Assembly: GCA_963658035.1 (NCBI GenBank)
Contig: CAVKOL010000078.1
Coordinates: 1-11,640 of the forward strand
Origin: Paratractidigestivibacter sp963658035
GTDB taxonomy: Bacteria; Actinomycetota; Coriobacteriia; Coriobacteriales; Atopobiaceae
Length of the DNA: 11,640 nucleotides
Direction of reading: 5' to 3'
Positions 1-5,505 of this stretch are shown one piece after another (position 1 is the first letter of the stretch; the number at the start of each line of letters is the position of its first letter). The position numbers were made by a program, and so were the translations under genes. Below the pieces are notes generated by a model. That model saw only the letters and a program-made list of their open reading frames with translations, was not told the origin of the DNA and ran no database searches.

Positions 1-252
1 AACGCAAAGCAGCTCAGCGACCAAGAAATCGAGCATGTCACCGGTGGCGAGACGGGCGGCGGCGCGAGCGGCGACTGGGGCGATGATGACGGCAGCGGCG
101 GCATGACCGTGAGCTGGGCAAGGCGCGTCTGTCCCTTCTGTCACGGCGACGTAAGGCTGGTGCGCTCGACGGCCATTGTCGATTGGAGCCGGTACGAATG
201 CCGCAATTGCCACAAGACGTGGGAGGAAGAAGAGCTCGTCGATGAGTCGTAA
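1..252 (+). CDS. Double-glycine-leader zinc-ribbon peptide, copy 1 (5' end off window)
   Basis: The open frame runs from base 1 to TAA at 250-252. It begins NAKQLSDQEIEHVTGG, which matches residues 5-20 of the two complete paralogues at 418 and 2023, so only about four codons (probably MTEK) and the upstream region are missing. After the Gly-Gly comes a Gly/Asp-rich spacer (GASGDWGDDDGSGG), then VSWARRVCPFCH and, about 25 residues on, YECRNCHKTW. The core holds exactly four cysteines, in two CxxC pairs, the pattern of a zinc ribbon. The leader resembles the LSxxELxxIxGG processing signal of class II bacteriocins and other peptides cleaved by C39-peptidase ABC transporters. The function of the core is unknown to me. 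The 38-bp block that heads the next copy starts 38 bases after the stop. Confidence 0.75.
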   Translation, partial: NAKQLSDQEIEHVTGGETGGGASGDWGDDDGSGGMTVSWARRVCPFCHGDVRLVRSTAIVDWSRYECRNCHKTWEEEELVDES

Positions 253-290
253 AGGCCGCGCCGGCAGCCCGTTGAGGTGGGCGCGTCCCG

Positions 291-417
291 CCCACTGAAC
301 ATCGTGTCCCGATAAGGAAATCGCGCGTCTGCAGCCGTTCCCCGGTGATATGTTCTTCTCAGCAGCCGGGGCGACAATCCCCGGGCCAAGACATGACTGG
401 TAAGGAGGCCGATTACC
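291..417 (+). promoter_or_regulatory. Conserved upstream module of peptide gene copy 2
   Basis: This intergenic region is closely matched by 1896-2022, in front of copy 3. Shared parts in order are: a 38-bp identical block (291-328) containing ATCG-N5-CGAT at 301-313; a 17-base variable spacer; a 22-bp identical stretch (344-365) containing TGATATGTT (346-354), a good extended -10; a hairpin CCGGGG/CCCCGG (366-371 with 379-384, loop CGACAAT); and the ribosome site AAGGAGG at 402-408, nine bases before ATG. No convincing -35 is seen, so the 38-bp block may bind an activator. Transcription would start near 361, placing the hairpin at the 5' end of the mRNA. Homology is seen directly; the promoter role is inferred. 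Confidence 0.6.
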
Positions 418-690
418 ATGACCGAGAAGAACGCCAAGCAGCTTAGCGAGCAGGAGATCGAGCAGGTAACCGGCGGCGAGAACGGCGAGGACGGCGCGTC
501 CGTTAGCTGGGCGGAGCCGAAGCCCTTCCGTCTTGTCTGCCCCGTGTGCCACGAGAAGGTGGAGGAGGTGCGCACAAGAATCGGCCTCACCTGGTACGAA
601 CTGGTCAGGTACCAGTGCAGCAAGTGCGGAAAGAAGTGGAAGAAGTCGGAGCTCGTAAAGGAAGAGTTAGGCCGCGCCACCAACCCCTAA
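418..690 (+). CDS. Double-glycine-leader zinc-ribbon peptide, copy 2
   Basis: This gene encodes a 90-residue protein starting at ATG 418 behind a strong AAGGAGG site. Residues 1-20 (MTEKNAKQLSEQEIEQVTGG) form a typical double-glycine leader. The predicted 70-residue core has CPVCH and CSKCG about 25 residues apart, with conserved neighbours VSW, W..Y/R and GKKW. Copies 1 and 3 carry a longer Gly/Asp spacer after GG; here it is shorter (ENGEDGASVSW). Four cysteines and the CxxC spacing suggest one bound zinc. It has no signal peptide or membrane segment, so export would depend on the leader. A cytoplasmic zinc-ribbon protein with a chance leader-like N-terminus is possible, but the full LSxQEIExVxGG match in all three copies argues against that. 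The biological role is unknown. Confidence 0.85.
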   Translation: MTEKNAKQLSEQEIEQVTGGENGEDGASVSWAEPKPFRLVCPVCHEKVEEVRTRIGLTWYELVRYQCSKCGKKWKKSELVKEELGRATNP

Positions 691-716
691 AGCAGACGCA
701 TCCCACGCGCTTTGCC

Positions 717-774
717 AATCCCCTGCATTTTGAGTCAGTTTCGATGCAAAAAATGACCAAAATTGCAGGGGATT
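717..774 (+). repeat. Long imperfect palindrome, possible terminator or extragenic repeat
   Basis: The arms 717-737 and 754-774 are near-perfect reverse complements. AATCCCCTGC pairs with GCAGGGGATT (10 bp), then ATTTTG with CAAAAT (6 bp) after a one-base bulge, then GTCA with TGAC (4 bp), leaving a 16-base A-rich loop. The right arm is followed by TTTTG. It lies 26 bases after the stop of peptide copy 2, so it may end that transcript. Its size, bulges and lower GC than its surroundings also fit a dispersed palindromic repeat or a miniature element. Structure is seen directly; role is inferred. Confidence 0.6.
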
Positions 775-859
775 TTGTTGCCGCGACGGGCCCGGGCACG
801 CCCCGTGCGCGATGAGCGCACTAAGGGGAAGATGAGCAGCTCAGTTGCAGGCTAACGAC

Positions 860-889
860 TTCAAAGGGGCGCGTCGGGCGGCATAGAAT
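860..889 (+). promoter_or_regulatory. Candidate promoter of the AEC transporter
   Basis: TTCAAA (860-865, 4 of 6 to the -35 consensus) and TAGAAT (884-889, 5 of 6 to the -10 consensus) are 18 bases apart and point towards the transporter gene. Transcription would start near 896, giving a leader of about 50 bases before the favoured TTG start. This is consensus matching only. Confidence 0.35.
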
Positions 890-945
890 GCTCGCGACTT
901 GGACGGCGCGCCGGCGCCGTGGGCGCAGACTTTGGAGGCAATGGG

Positions 946-1872
946 TTGGCTTCGGCGATCATGGGGCAGATGGTCAGCTTCGCGGCCATGCTGGCAGTCG
1001 GGTTCCTGTGCGCCCGCGCGGGCATCGTCGAGCGCACGTCGCTGGGCCCGGCGATCGGCCTCTCGACCAAGGTGTTCCTGCCCGCGATGCTCTTCTCGAC
1101 CGTCTGCCGTCGCGTTGACCAGGGGTTCATTTGCAGTCAGCTTCCCATGGCGGGCCTCACGGCGCTCTTCTACCCCGTCGTCATCGCCGTCGTGACCGCG
1201 ACCGCGCACCTGCTGCGGCTGGACGGCTCGTGCTCGCGAGCCTTTCGCATGGCCTTCATCTTTGGCAACACGGGCTTCATCGGCCTGCCGGTCCTTGTCG
1301 CGGCCTTCCCTGCGACGGGCGCGGCAAACCTCGTGCTCTTTACCCTAGTTGACCAGGTGGTCTTTTGGACCTACGGCATAACGTTGGCAGGCGGCGAGAA
1401 GACCGCGGGCGACTGGAAGGAAAGAATCAAGGGCATCCTCAACCCCAACGTCGTGGCGATCGCGGCGGCCCTCGCCTGCCGAGCGGCGGGCGTGCCGGTA
1501 AGCGACGCGATCATCGACTTCACGGGGACGATTGGGGCGGCGGCCACTCCCCTTTGCATGGTGTGCCTGGGCGCGATGTGCTCGCTGCCGAGCCTGGCGC
1601 AGGTGGTGCGCAGCCGCGACCTTTGGGCAGGCGTGCTGGTCAAGATGGTCGCGCTGGCACTTGCGGTGGCCGCGGCGGTCAAGGCACTGCCGGTGGCGAG
1701 CGACATCGCCACCTCGATGATCCTCATGGCCGGGATGCCGCCGACCACGCTTGTCCCCCTGGTCATCGAAGCAAACGGCGGCGACGGCGACTACGCCTGT
1801 GCCCTCTCGGTCGCGGCCATCGCGCTTGCCGCGGCCACGTTGCCGTTGGTCGCTTTTGTCACCGGGGCATAG
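946..1872 (+). CDS. AEC-family permease, probable dicarboxylate (malate-type) transporter
   Basis: This is a hydrophobic protein of about 308 residues, the usual length for the auxin efflux carrier (AEC) family, a ten-helix membrane family that includes bacterial malate and malonate permeases. Family marks include FIFGNTGFIGLPV, a polar KERIKGILNPNVVAI segment opening the second helix bundle, and the C-terminal AGMPPTTLVPLV. I prefer the TTG at 946 because GGAGG (934-938) lies seven bases upstream; a GTG at 919 in the same frame lacks a ribosome site, and ATG at 961 is too far from one. The nearby tartrate dehydratase and malic enzyme genes suggest uptake of malate, tartrate or a related acid, though substrate cannot be read from sequence. 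It stands between peptide copies 2 and 3 and may be a single-gene transcript. Confidence 0.85.
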   Translation: MASAIMGQMVSFAAMLAVGFLCARAGIVERTSLGPAIGLSTKVFLPAMLFSTVCRRVDQGFICSQLPMAGLTALFYPVVIAVVTATAHLLRLDGSCSRAFRMAFIFGNTGFIGLPVLVAAFPATGAANLVLFTLVDQVVFWTYGITLAGGEKTAGDWKERIKGILNPNVVAIAAALACRAAGVPVSDAIIDFTGTIGAAATPLCMVCLGAMCSLPSLAQVVRSRDLWAGVLVKMVALALAVAAAVKALPVASDIATSMILMAGMPPTTLVPLVIEANGGDGDYACALSVAAIALAAATLPLVAFVTGA

Positions 1873-1895
1873 AAGCCTCTCGCCGTGGCGACACC

Positions 1896-2022
1896 CCCAC
1901 TGAACATCGTGTCCCGATAAGGAAATCGCGCGTTCACTGCCGCCCCCAGGTGATATGTTCTTCTCAGCAGTCGGGGAGACAATCCCCGCCCAAGGCGCGA
2001 CTCACAAAGGAGGCTGATTACC
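1896..2022 (+). promoter_or_regulatory. Conserved upstream module of peptide gene copy 3
   Basis: This is the second copy of the module at 291-417. The 38-bp block 1896-1933 is identical to 291-328, the 17-base spacer is diverged, and 1949-1970 is identical to 344-365, including the extended -10 TGATATGTT (1951-1959). The hairpin CGGGG/CCCCG (1972-1976 with 1984-1988, loop AGACAAT) is kept while flanking bases differ. AAAGGAGG (2006-2013) lies nine bases before ATG. The block begins 23 bases after the transporter stop codon, so copy 3 has its own control region rather than depending on read-through. Confidence 0.6.
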
Positions 2023-2289
2023 ATGACCGAGAAGAACGACAAGCAGCTGAGCGACCAAGAGATCGAGCAGGTCGTCGGTGGCACCGAGGGCGGCGGCGCG
2101 TCCGAGGACTGGGGCGATGAGAGCGGCGGCAAAACCGTTAGCTGGGCAAGGCTCGTTTGCCCCGACTGCCACGGCACCGTGAAGCTGGAGCGCTCGAGGG
2201 CCATCACCAATTGGAAAGCCTCCATCAGCTACGTGTGCCAAAATTGCGGCAAGGCGTGGAGTAAGTCGCAGCTCGTCGAGGAGCCGTAA
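2023..2289 (+). CDS. Double-glycine-leader zinc-ribbon peptide, copy 3
   Basis: This gene encodes 88 residues. The leader is MTEKNDKQLSDQEIEQVVGG, cleavable after residue 20. The core starts with a Gly/Asp-rich spacer (EGGGASEDWGDESGG, as in copy 1), then VSWARLVCPDCH, a basic linker, YVCQNCGKAW and an acidic end (QLVEEP). Four cysteines in two CxxC pairs are conserved in all three copies, as is the His after the first pair. Copy 3 is closer to copy 1 in its spacer and closer to copy 2 in CG.K at the second pair. It ends 28 bases before a strong hairpin that separates it from the convergent tartrate dehydratase operon. No partner gene for leader cleavage is nearby in the window. Function unknown. 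Confidence 0.85.
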   Translation: MTEKNDKQLSDQEIEQVVGGTEGGGASEDWGDESGGKTVSWARLVCPDCHGTVKLERSRAITNWKASISYVCQNCGKAWSKSQLVEEP

Positions 2290-2317
2290 CGCCAAGCGCG
2301 CAAAAGACACCCGCAAC

Positions 2318-2357
2318 GGGGGCGCCGGGCAGGTCCGCGAACCTGCCCGGCGCCCCC
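2318..2357. terminator. Strong hairpin between convergent genes
   Basis: GGGGGCGCCGGGCAGGT (2318-2334) and ACCTGCCCGGCGCCCCC (2341-2357) form a perfect 17-bp GC-rich stem with a six-base loop. It lies between the 3' ends of peptide copy 3 (+) and ttdB (-), where a two-way terminator is expected. Neither side has a clean T-tract directly after the stem, so the fit to a classical intrinsic terminator is incomplete. Confidence 0.7.
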
Positions 2358-2363
2358 GCGACT

Positions 2364-3005
2364 TTACTCGATGAACCCGACCTGGGCGCTAATGCGCTCG
2401 ATCGCCTCGTCCTTGCGTCGGTTGAACTCGACCTTGTTCTCTTCAAAGAGGTTTCGTCCCTGCGCGTCGATAGACACGATGAGCGGCCCAAACTCGCGCA
2501 CCTTGCAGCACCAAAGGGTCTCGGGCATGCCTAGCTCGTCCCAGTGGTGCTCGGCGATGCGCTCGACCTCGGTCGCCGCCACAACGGCGCACCCGGCGGG
2601 AAACACGCAGTGAATCGCACCGAACTCGCGGCAGGCGCGCTCGGTGTTGGGGCCCATGCCGCCCTTGCCCACGATGACGCGCACGCCCGCGGCCTTGACA
2701 AACTCGTACTCGAACTTCTCCATGCGGCTCGACGTGGTGGGCCCCACCGAGACCATCTCGTAATCGGGTTCGCCCTCGGCCGCGCCCTCGACGGGCCGTG
2801 TGATCGGTCCCGCGTGAAGGATCGCCTTGTCGCGCACGTCGTAGGGCAGCTCGCGGCCGTACTCCACAAGACGGCGGTGCGCCACGTCTCGGCAGGTGAC
2901 CAAATCGCCGTCGAGCCACACCACGTCGCCCACGTGGATGTCCTCCAAATCCTGCGCGCTTACGGGCGTGACCAGGACTTTCTTGTCTCCACGAATCTCC
3001 AGCAT
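2364..3005 (-). CDS. ttdB: L(+)-tartrate dehydratase beta subunit (class I fumarase type)
   Basis: This 213-residue protein matches, as I remember it, the E. coli TtdB sequence along nearly its whole length. It has LVTCRDVAHRR (36-45), MVSVGPTTSSRM (84-95), GKGGMGPNTE (113-122), FPAGCAV (135-141), HWDELGMPETLW (154-165) and EFGPLIVSID (171-180). The alpha and beta subunits together form the iron-sulfur hydro-lyase that turns L-tartrate into oxaloacetate and water in the cytoplasm. The start ATG overlaps the alpha-subunit stop by one base (TAATG), so the two are probably translationally coupled. An insertion of a few residues (VEGAAEGEPDYE) precedes SVGPTTS. Two-subunit class I fumarases are close relatives, so activity on malate/fumarate cannot be excluded, but the motif agreement favours tartrate dehydratase. 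Confidence 0.88.
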   Translation of the reverse strand: MLEIRGDKKVLVTPVSAQDLEDIHVGDVVWLDGDLVTCRDVAHRRLVEYGRELPYDVRDKAILHAGPITRPVEGAAEGEPDYEMVSVGPTTSSRMEKFEYEFVKAAGVRVIVGKGGMGPNTERACREFGAIHCVFPAGCAVVAATEVERIAEHHWDELGMPETLWCCKVREFGPLIVSIDAQGRNLFEENKVEFNRRKDEAIERISAQVGFIE

Positions 3006-3904
3006 TAGAGCTCCACCCCCGAGTGCGTCGTGACGGTCGCGTTAAGATCGGCGTCAAACACCACGTGCCCGCGGCGGTGGCTCCAGCAGCCCACATTGAC
3101 GGCGACACCGATAGTAGACGGGTGGCGCGCGGTGTTCTCGATGTTCACGCCCATGACCGAGGCGCACCCGCCCATGCCCTGCGGCCCCAGGCCGATCGAG
3201 TTGATGCCCTCCTCAAGCAGGCGCTCCATCTTTGCGGCGCGCTCGTTTTCGTTGTGCGAGCCGATGGGCCGCATAAGGGCCTTCTTCGAGAGAAGCGCCG
3301 CGGTCTCGACGCTTGTGGCCACGCCCACACCCACCAAAAGCGGTGGGCACGCGTTGATGCCGTAGCTCGTCATCTGGTCAAGAACGAACTTGGTCACGCC
3401 CTCGTAGCCGGCGCCGGGCATAAGGACCATGGCTCGTCCCGGCAGGCTGCAGCCGCCTCCGGCCATGTAGGTGTAGACCTCGCAGCCGTCCCAACCGGGG
3501 ACGATGTCCCAAAACACCGTGGGCGTACCCTTGCCCACGTTCTTGCGGGTGTTGACCTCGTCAAACGTCTGGACCGAGTTGTGGCGCAGGGGCGCGGCGA
3601 ACGTCGCCTGGACGGTCGCCTCCTTAAGCAGGGCCTCCAAGTCGCCAATCAGCGGAAAGTCCGTCCCGCATTTCACCCAGTACTGAAGAACACCAGTGTC
3701 CTGGCAGCTCGGGCGCCAAAGCTCGCGCGCGAGGTCCTGGTTCTTTTGCATCGTCTTGTAAATCGCGCAGGCCAAGGGCTTGGTCTCGCTGGCCTGCAGC
3801 TCATCGATCTTCGCGCGCACGTCGTCGGGCAAAACCTTGGCGGTGTGCTCCACGAACTTGGCGATCTTGTCCGTCATAAGGCGAACCTGCTCGTCGTGGG
3901 TCAT
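3005..3904 (-). CDS. ttdA: L(+)-tartrate dehydratase alpha subunit (class I fumarase type)
   Basis: This 299-residue protein is nearly the length of E. coli TtdA (about 303) and shares its long motifs: RPSCQDTG (64-71), APLRHNSV (104-111), FDEVNT (114-119), MAGGGCSLPGR (147-157), INACPPLLVGVGVATSVETAA (183-203), GLGPQGMGG (238-246) and ARHPSTIGVAV (259-269). Cys67, Cys186 and Cys273 (in VGCWSHRRG) are at the positions expected for the three ligands of the catalytic [4Fe-4S] cluster, so the active site looks intact. ATG at 3904 follows a GAGAGGAG-type ribosome site. It lies 53 bases after the malic enzyme gene and overlaps ttdB by one base, indicating one operon. The main alternative is the alpha chain of a two-subunit class I fumarase. 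Confidence 0.88.
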   Translation of the reverse strand: MTHDEQVRLMTDKIAKFVEHTAKVLPDDVRAKIDELQASETKPLACAIYKTMQKNQDLARELWRPSCQDTGVLQYWVKCGTDFPLIGDLEALLKEATVQATFAAPLRHNSVQTFDEVNTRKNVGKGTPTVFWDIVPGWDGCEVYTYMAGGGCSLPGRAMVLMPGAGYEGVTKFVLDQMTSYGINACPPLLVGVGVATSVETAALLSKKALMRPIGSHNENERAAKMERLLEEGINSIGLGPQGMGGCASVMGVNIENTARHPSTIGVAVNVGCWSHRRGHVVFDADLNATVTTHSGVEL

Positions 3905-3939
3905 GCGAATCTCTCCTCTCTCAATAAAATCTTGGCAGC

Positions 3940-3957
3940 GGCACGTGGGGCCGTGCC
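3940..3957 (-). other. Small hairpin between malic enzyme gene and ttdA
   Basis: Directly after the malic enzyme stop codon, GGCACG and CGTGCC form a 6-bp stem with a six-base loop on the - strand, followed 14 bases later by ATTTTATT. It might act as a weak terminator or mRNA-processing site that sets the ratio of malic enzyme to dehydratase. It is short and could be chance. Confidence 0.35.
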
Positions 3958-5358
3958 CTACTCGTCGTCTTCTTCTGCCTCGACGGCGTAGGTGTTGAGA
4001 AGCACCATCGCGTTTCTCGCCTGGTCGATGGTCTGCTCGATGAACTCACAGGTAAGCGGCTCGGCAGAAAGCGCCAGCTCAAGGCAGCAGGCCACGTTGA
4101 CGCCCGCGACGATAAAGACGTGCTCGCCCAAATAGGGCACAAAGGCCTGGTTCACGCTGCCCTGCAGGATATCCGAGAGCACAAGCACCTCGTCTTGTGG
4201 ACCCACCTGGGCAAACGCCGCGGCCGCGGCAACGGCCGAGGCGACGGCGGGGGCGACCTGCGGGTCAAGAGCGGCGGGCACGATGTGGTCGGCGTCGAGG
4301 GTGGGCGCCGCAAGGGCGACGAGGGCGCGGACGGCGGCCACGAGCATGGCGTCGTTTATCTCGGTAGCACGAGCGTCCAGGGCTCCGCGAAAGATGCCGG
4401 GGAAAGCAAGCAGGTTGTTGACCTGGTTGGGGAAGTCCGAGCGACCGGTGGCCACAACGGCGGCGCCGGCGTCCTTTGCCTCTTGGGGCATGATCTCGGG
4501 CGTAGGGTTGGCAAGGGCAAAGACGATGGCCTTGGGCGCCATCGAGCCAACGACCTCGGCGTCGATCGCGTCGGCCTCCGAGACGCCGATAAGGACATCG
4601 GCTGCAGTGGCCGCCTGGGCAAGGCCGCCCTCGACGCCGCGCGGGTTGGTGCGGCAAACGACGCTGCGGGTGTAGTCGGTGCACTGCGGGGACTTCTCGC
4701 CCACGATGCCCTCGCGGTCGACGAGTATGACATCGGTGGCGCCAAGGGCCAAAAGAAGGTCGGCCACCGAGATGCCCGAGGCACCGGCGCCCAGGATAAC
4801 GATGCGGGCGTTTGCCAGGTCGCGGCCCGTCACGCGGCAGGCGCCGAGCAGCGCCGCGGCCGCGGCCACCGCGGTGCCGTGCTGGTCATCGTGGTAAACG
4901 GGGATGTCTAAGGTCTCGCGCAAGCGCGCCTCGATCTCAAAGCAGCGCGGTGCAGAGATGTCTTCCAGGTGAATGGCGCCAAACGTGCCGGAAAGCAGCT
5001 CGACGGTGCGCACGATGTCGTCGGTCTTCTCGGATTTAATGCACAAGGGGAAGCCGTCGACGTTGGCCTGGCTCTTGAGCAGGGCGGCCTTACCCTCCAT
5101 GACGGGCATGCCGGCCTCGGGGCCAATGTCGCCCAGGCCCAGGACAGCCGAGCCATCGGTCACCACAGCCACCAGGTTGCCGCGGCGCGTGTAGTCGAAG
5201 CTCAGGTCCGGCTCGCGGGCGATCTCTTTGCAGGGCGCGGCGACGCCGGGGGTGTAGACCTTGGCGAGCTTTGCCGGCGAGTCGATCTCTACCCTGTTGA
5301 CGACCTCGATCTTTCCGTGCCAGTTGCGATATTCCTCAAGTGCCGCGGCTGCTGTCAT
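3958..5358 (-). CDS. NAD(P)-dependent malic enzyme with C-terminal EIIA(Man)-like half domain
   Basis: This encodes 466 residues. I start at ATG 5358 because AGGGAGG lies five bases upstream; the frame stays open further but without a ribosome site. Malic enzyme marks are VYTPGVA (34-40, catalytic Tyr35), MEGKAALLK (87-95), HLEDISAPRCFEIE (130-143, metal-binding acids), HDDQHGTA (156-163), the Rossmann GAGASG (190-195) with VDREG (213-217), ALANPTPEI (281-289) and SDFPNQVNNLLAFPGIFRGALD (307-328). It converts malate to pyruvate and CO2, and such enzymes often decarboxylate oxaloacetate, the product of the dehydratase encoded downstream. The usual enzyme ends near residue 385. The remaining 80 residues (VLVLSDILQGSVNQAF, HVFIVAGVN) resemble the second half of a mannose-class EIIA domain; the half with the phosphorylated His is absent. 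The 147-base leader holds a small stem (5426-5442) but no clear promoter. Confidence 0.9.
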   Translation of the reverse strand: MTAAAALEEYRNWHGKIEVVNRVEIDSPAKLAKVYTPGVAAPCKEIAREPDLSFDYTRRGNLVAVVTDGSAVLGLGDIGPEAGMPVMEGKAALLKSQANVDGFPLCIKSEKTDDIVRTVELLSGTFGAIHLEDISAPRCFEIEARLRETLDIPVYHDDQHGTAVAAAAALLGACRVTGRDLANARIVILGAGASGISVADLLLALGATDVILVDREGIVGEKSPQCTDYTRSVVCRTNPRGVEGGLAQAATAADVLIGVSEADAIDAEVVGSMAPKAIVFALANPTPEIMPQEAKDAGAAVVATGRSDFPNQVNNLLAFPGIFRGALDARATEINDAMLVAAVRALVALAAPTLDADHIVPAALDPQVAPAVASAVAAAAAFAQVGPQDEVLVLSDILQGSVNQAFVPYLGEHVFIVAGVNVACCLELALSAEPLTCEFIEQTIDQARNAMVLLNTYAVEAEEDDE

Positions 5359-5505
5359 ACGTGCCTCCCTTTGTTGCGCTGACTTGCTGCACACGGTAGG
5401 CCTCGCGCGGCGGGACAACGGGCGCGGCGAGCGATTCTCGCCACAAGGGGCGGCTTTTCGACGCTTGCGACGGGCGCGAGGGCCCTTGCTAAGCAGAAGG
5501 TGCGT

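Noticed and set aside
340..384. Attenuator with mutually exclusive hairpins (CCCCGG 340-345 pairing with 366-371, versus 366-371 with 379-384)
   Set aside because: The first pairing is weakened to 4 bp in the second copy of the module, and its left arm would lie upstream of the inferred transcription start.
141..683. Antisense 180-codon frame over the first two peptide genes
   Set aside because: It spans the conserved control module and mirrors the peptide coding regions; no ribosome site or family resemblance.
418..690. Ribosomal or rubredoxin-like zinc/iron protein
   Set aside because: The CPxCH...CxxC spacing is ribbon-like, but the CPxCG knuckles and conserved aromatic core of rubredoxin are absent, and the GG leader is not found in such proteins.
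1365..2120. + strand 251-codon frame overlapping the AEC permease and peptide copy 3
   Set aside because: Arg/Gly-rich shadow of the permease frame that also reads through the promoter module.
2364..3904. Fumarate hydratase as the primary name for the two-subunit hydro-lyase
   Set aside because: The family overlap is real, but both subunits follow the remembered TtdA/TtdB sequences through long motifs; kept only as an alternative.
3023..4911. Long + strand frames opposite ttdA and the malic enzyme gene (322 and 263 codons)
   Set aside because: They are antisense to well-recognised conserved enzymes, have Arg/Gly/His-rich low-information content, and arise from GC-rich codon bias.
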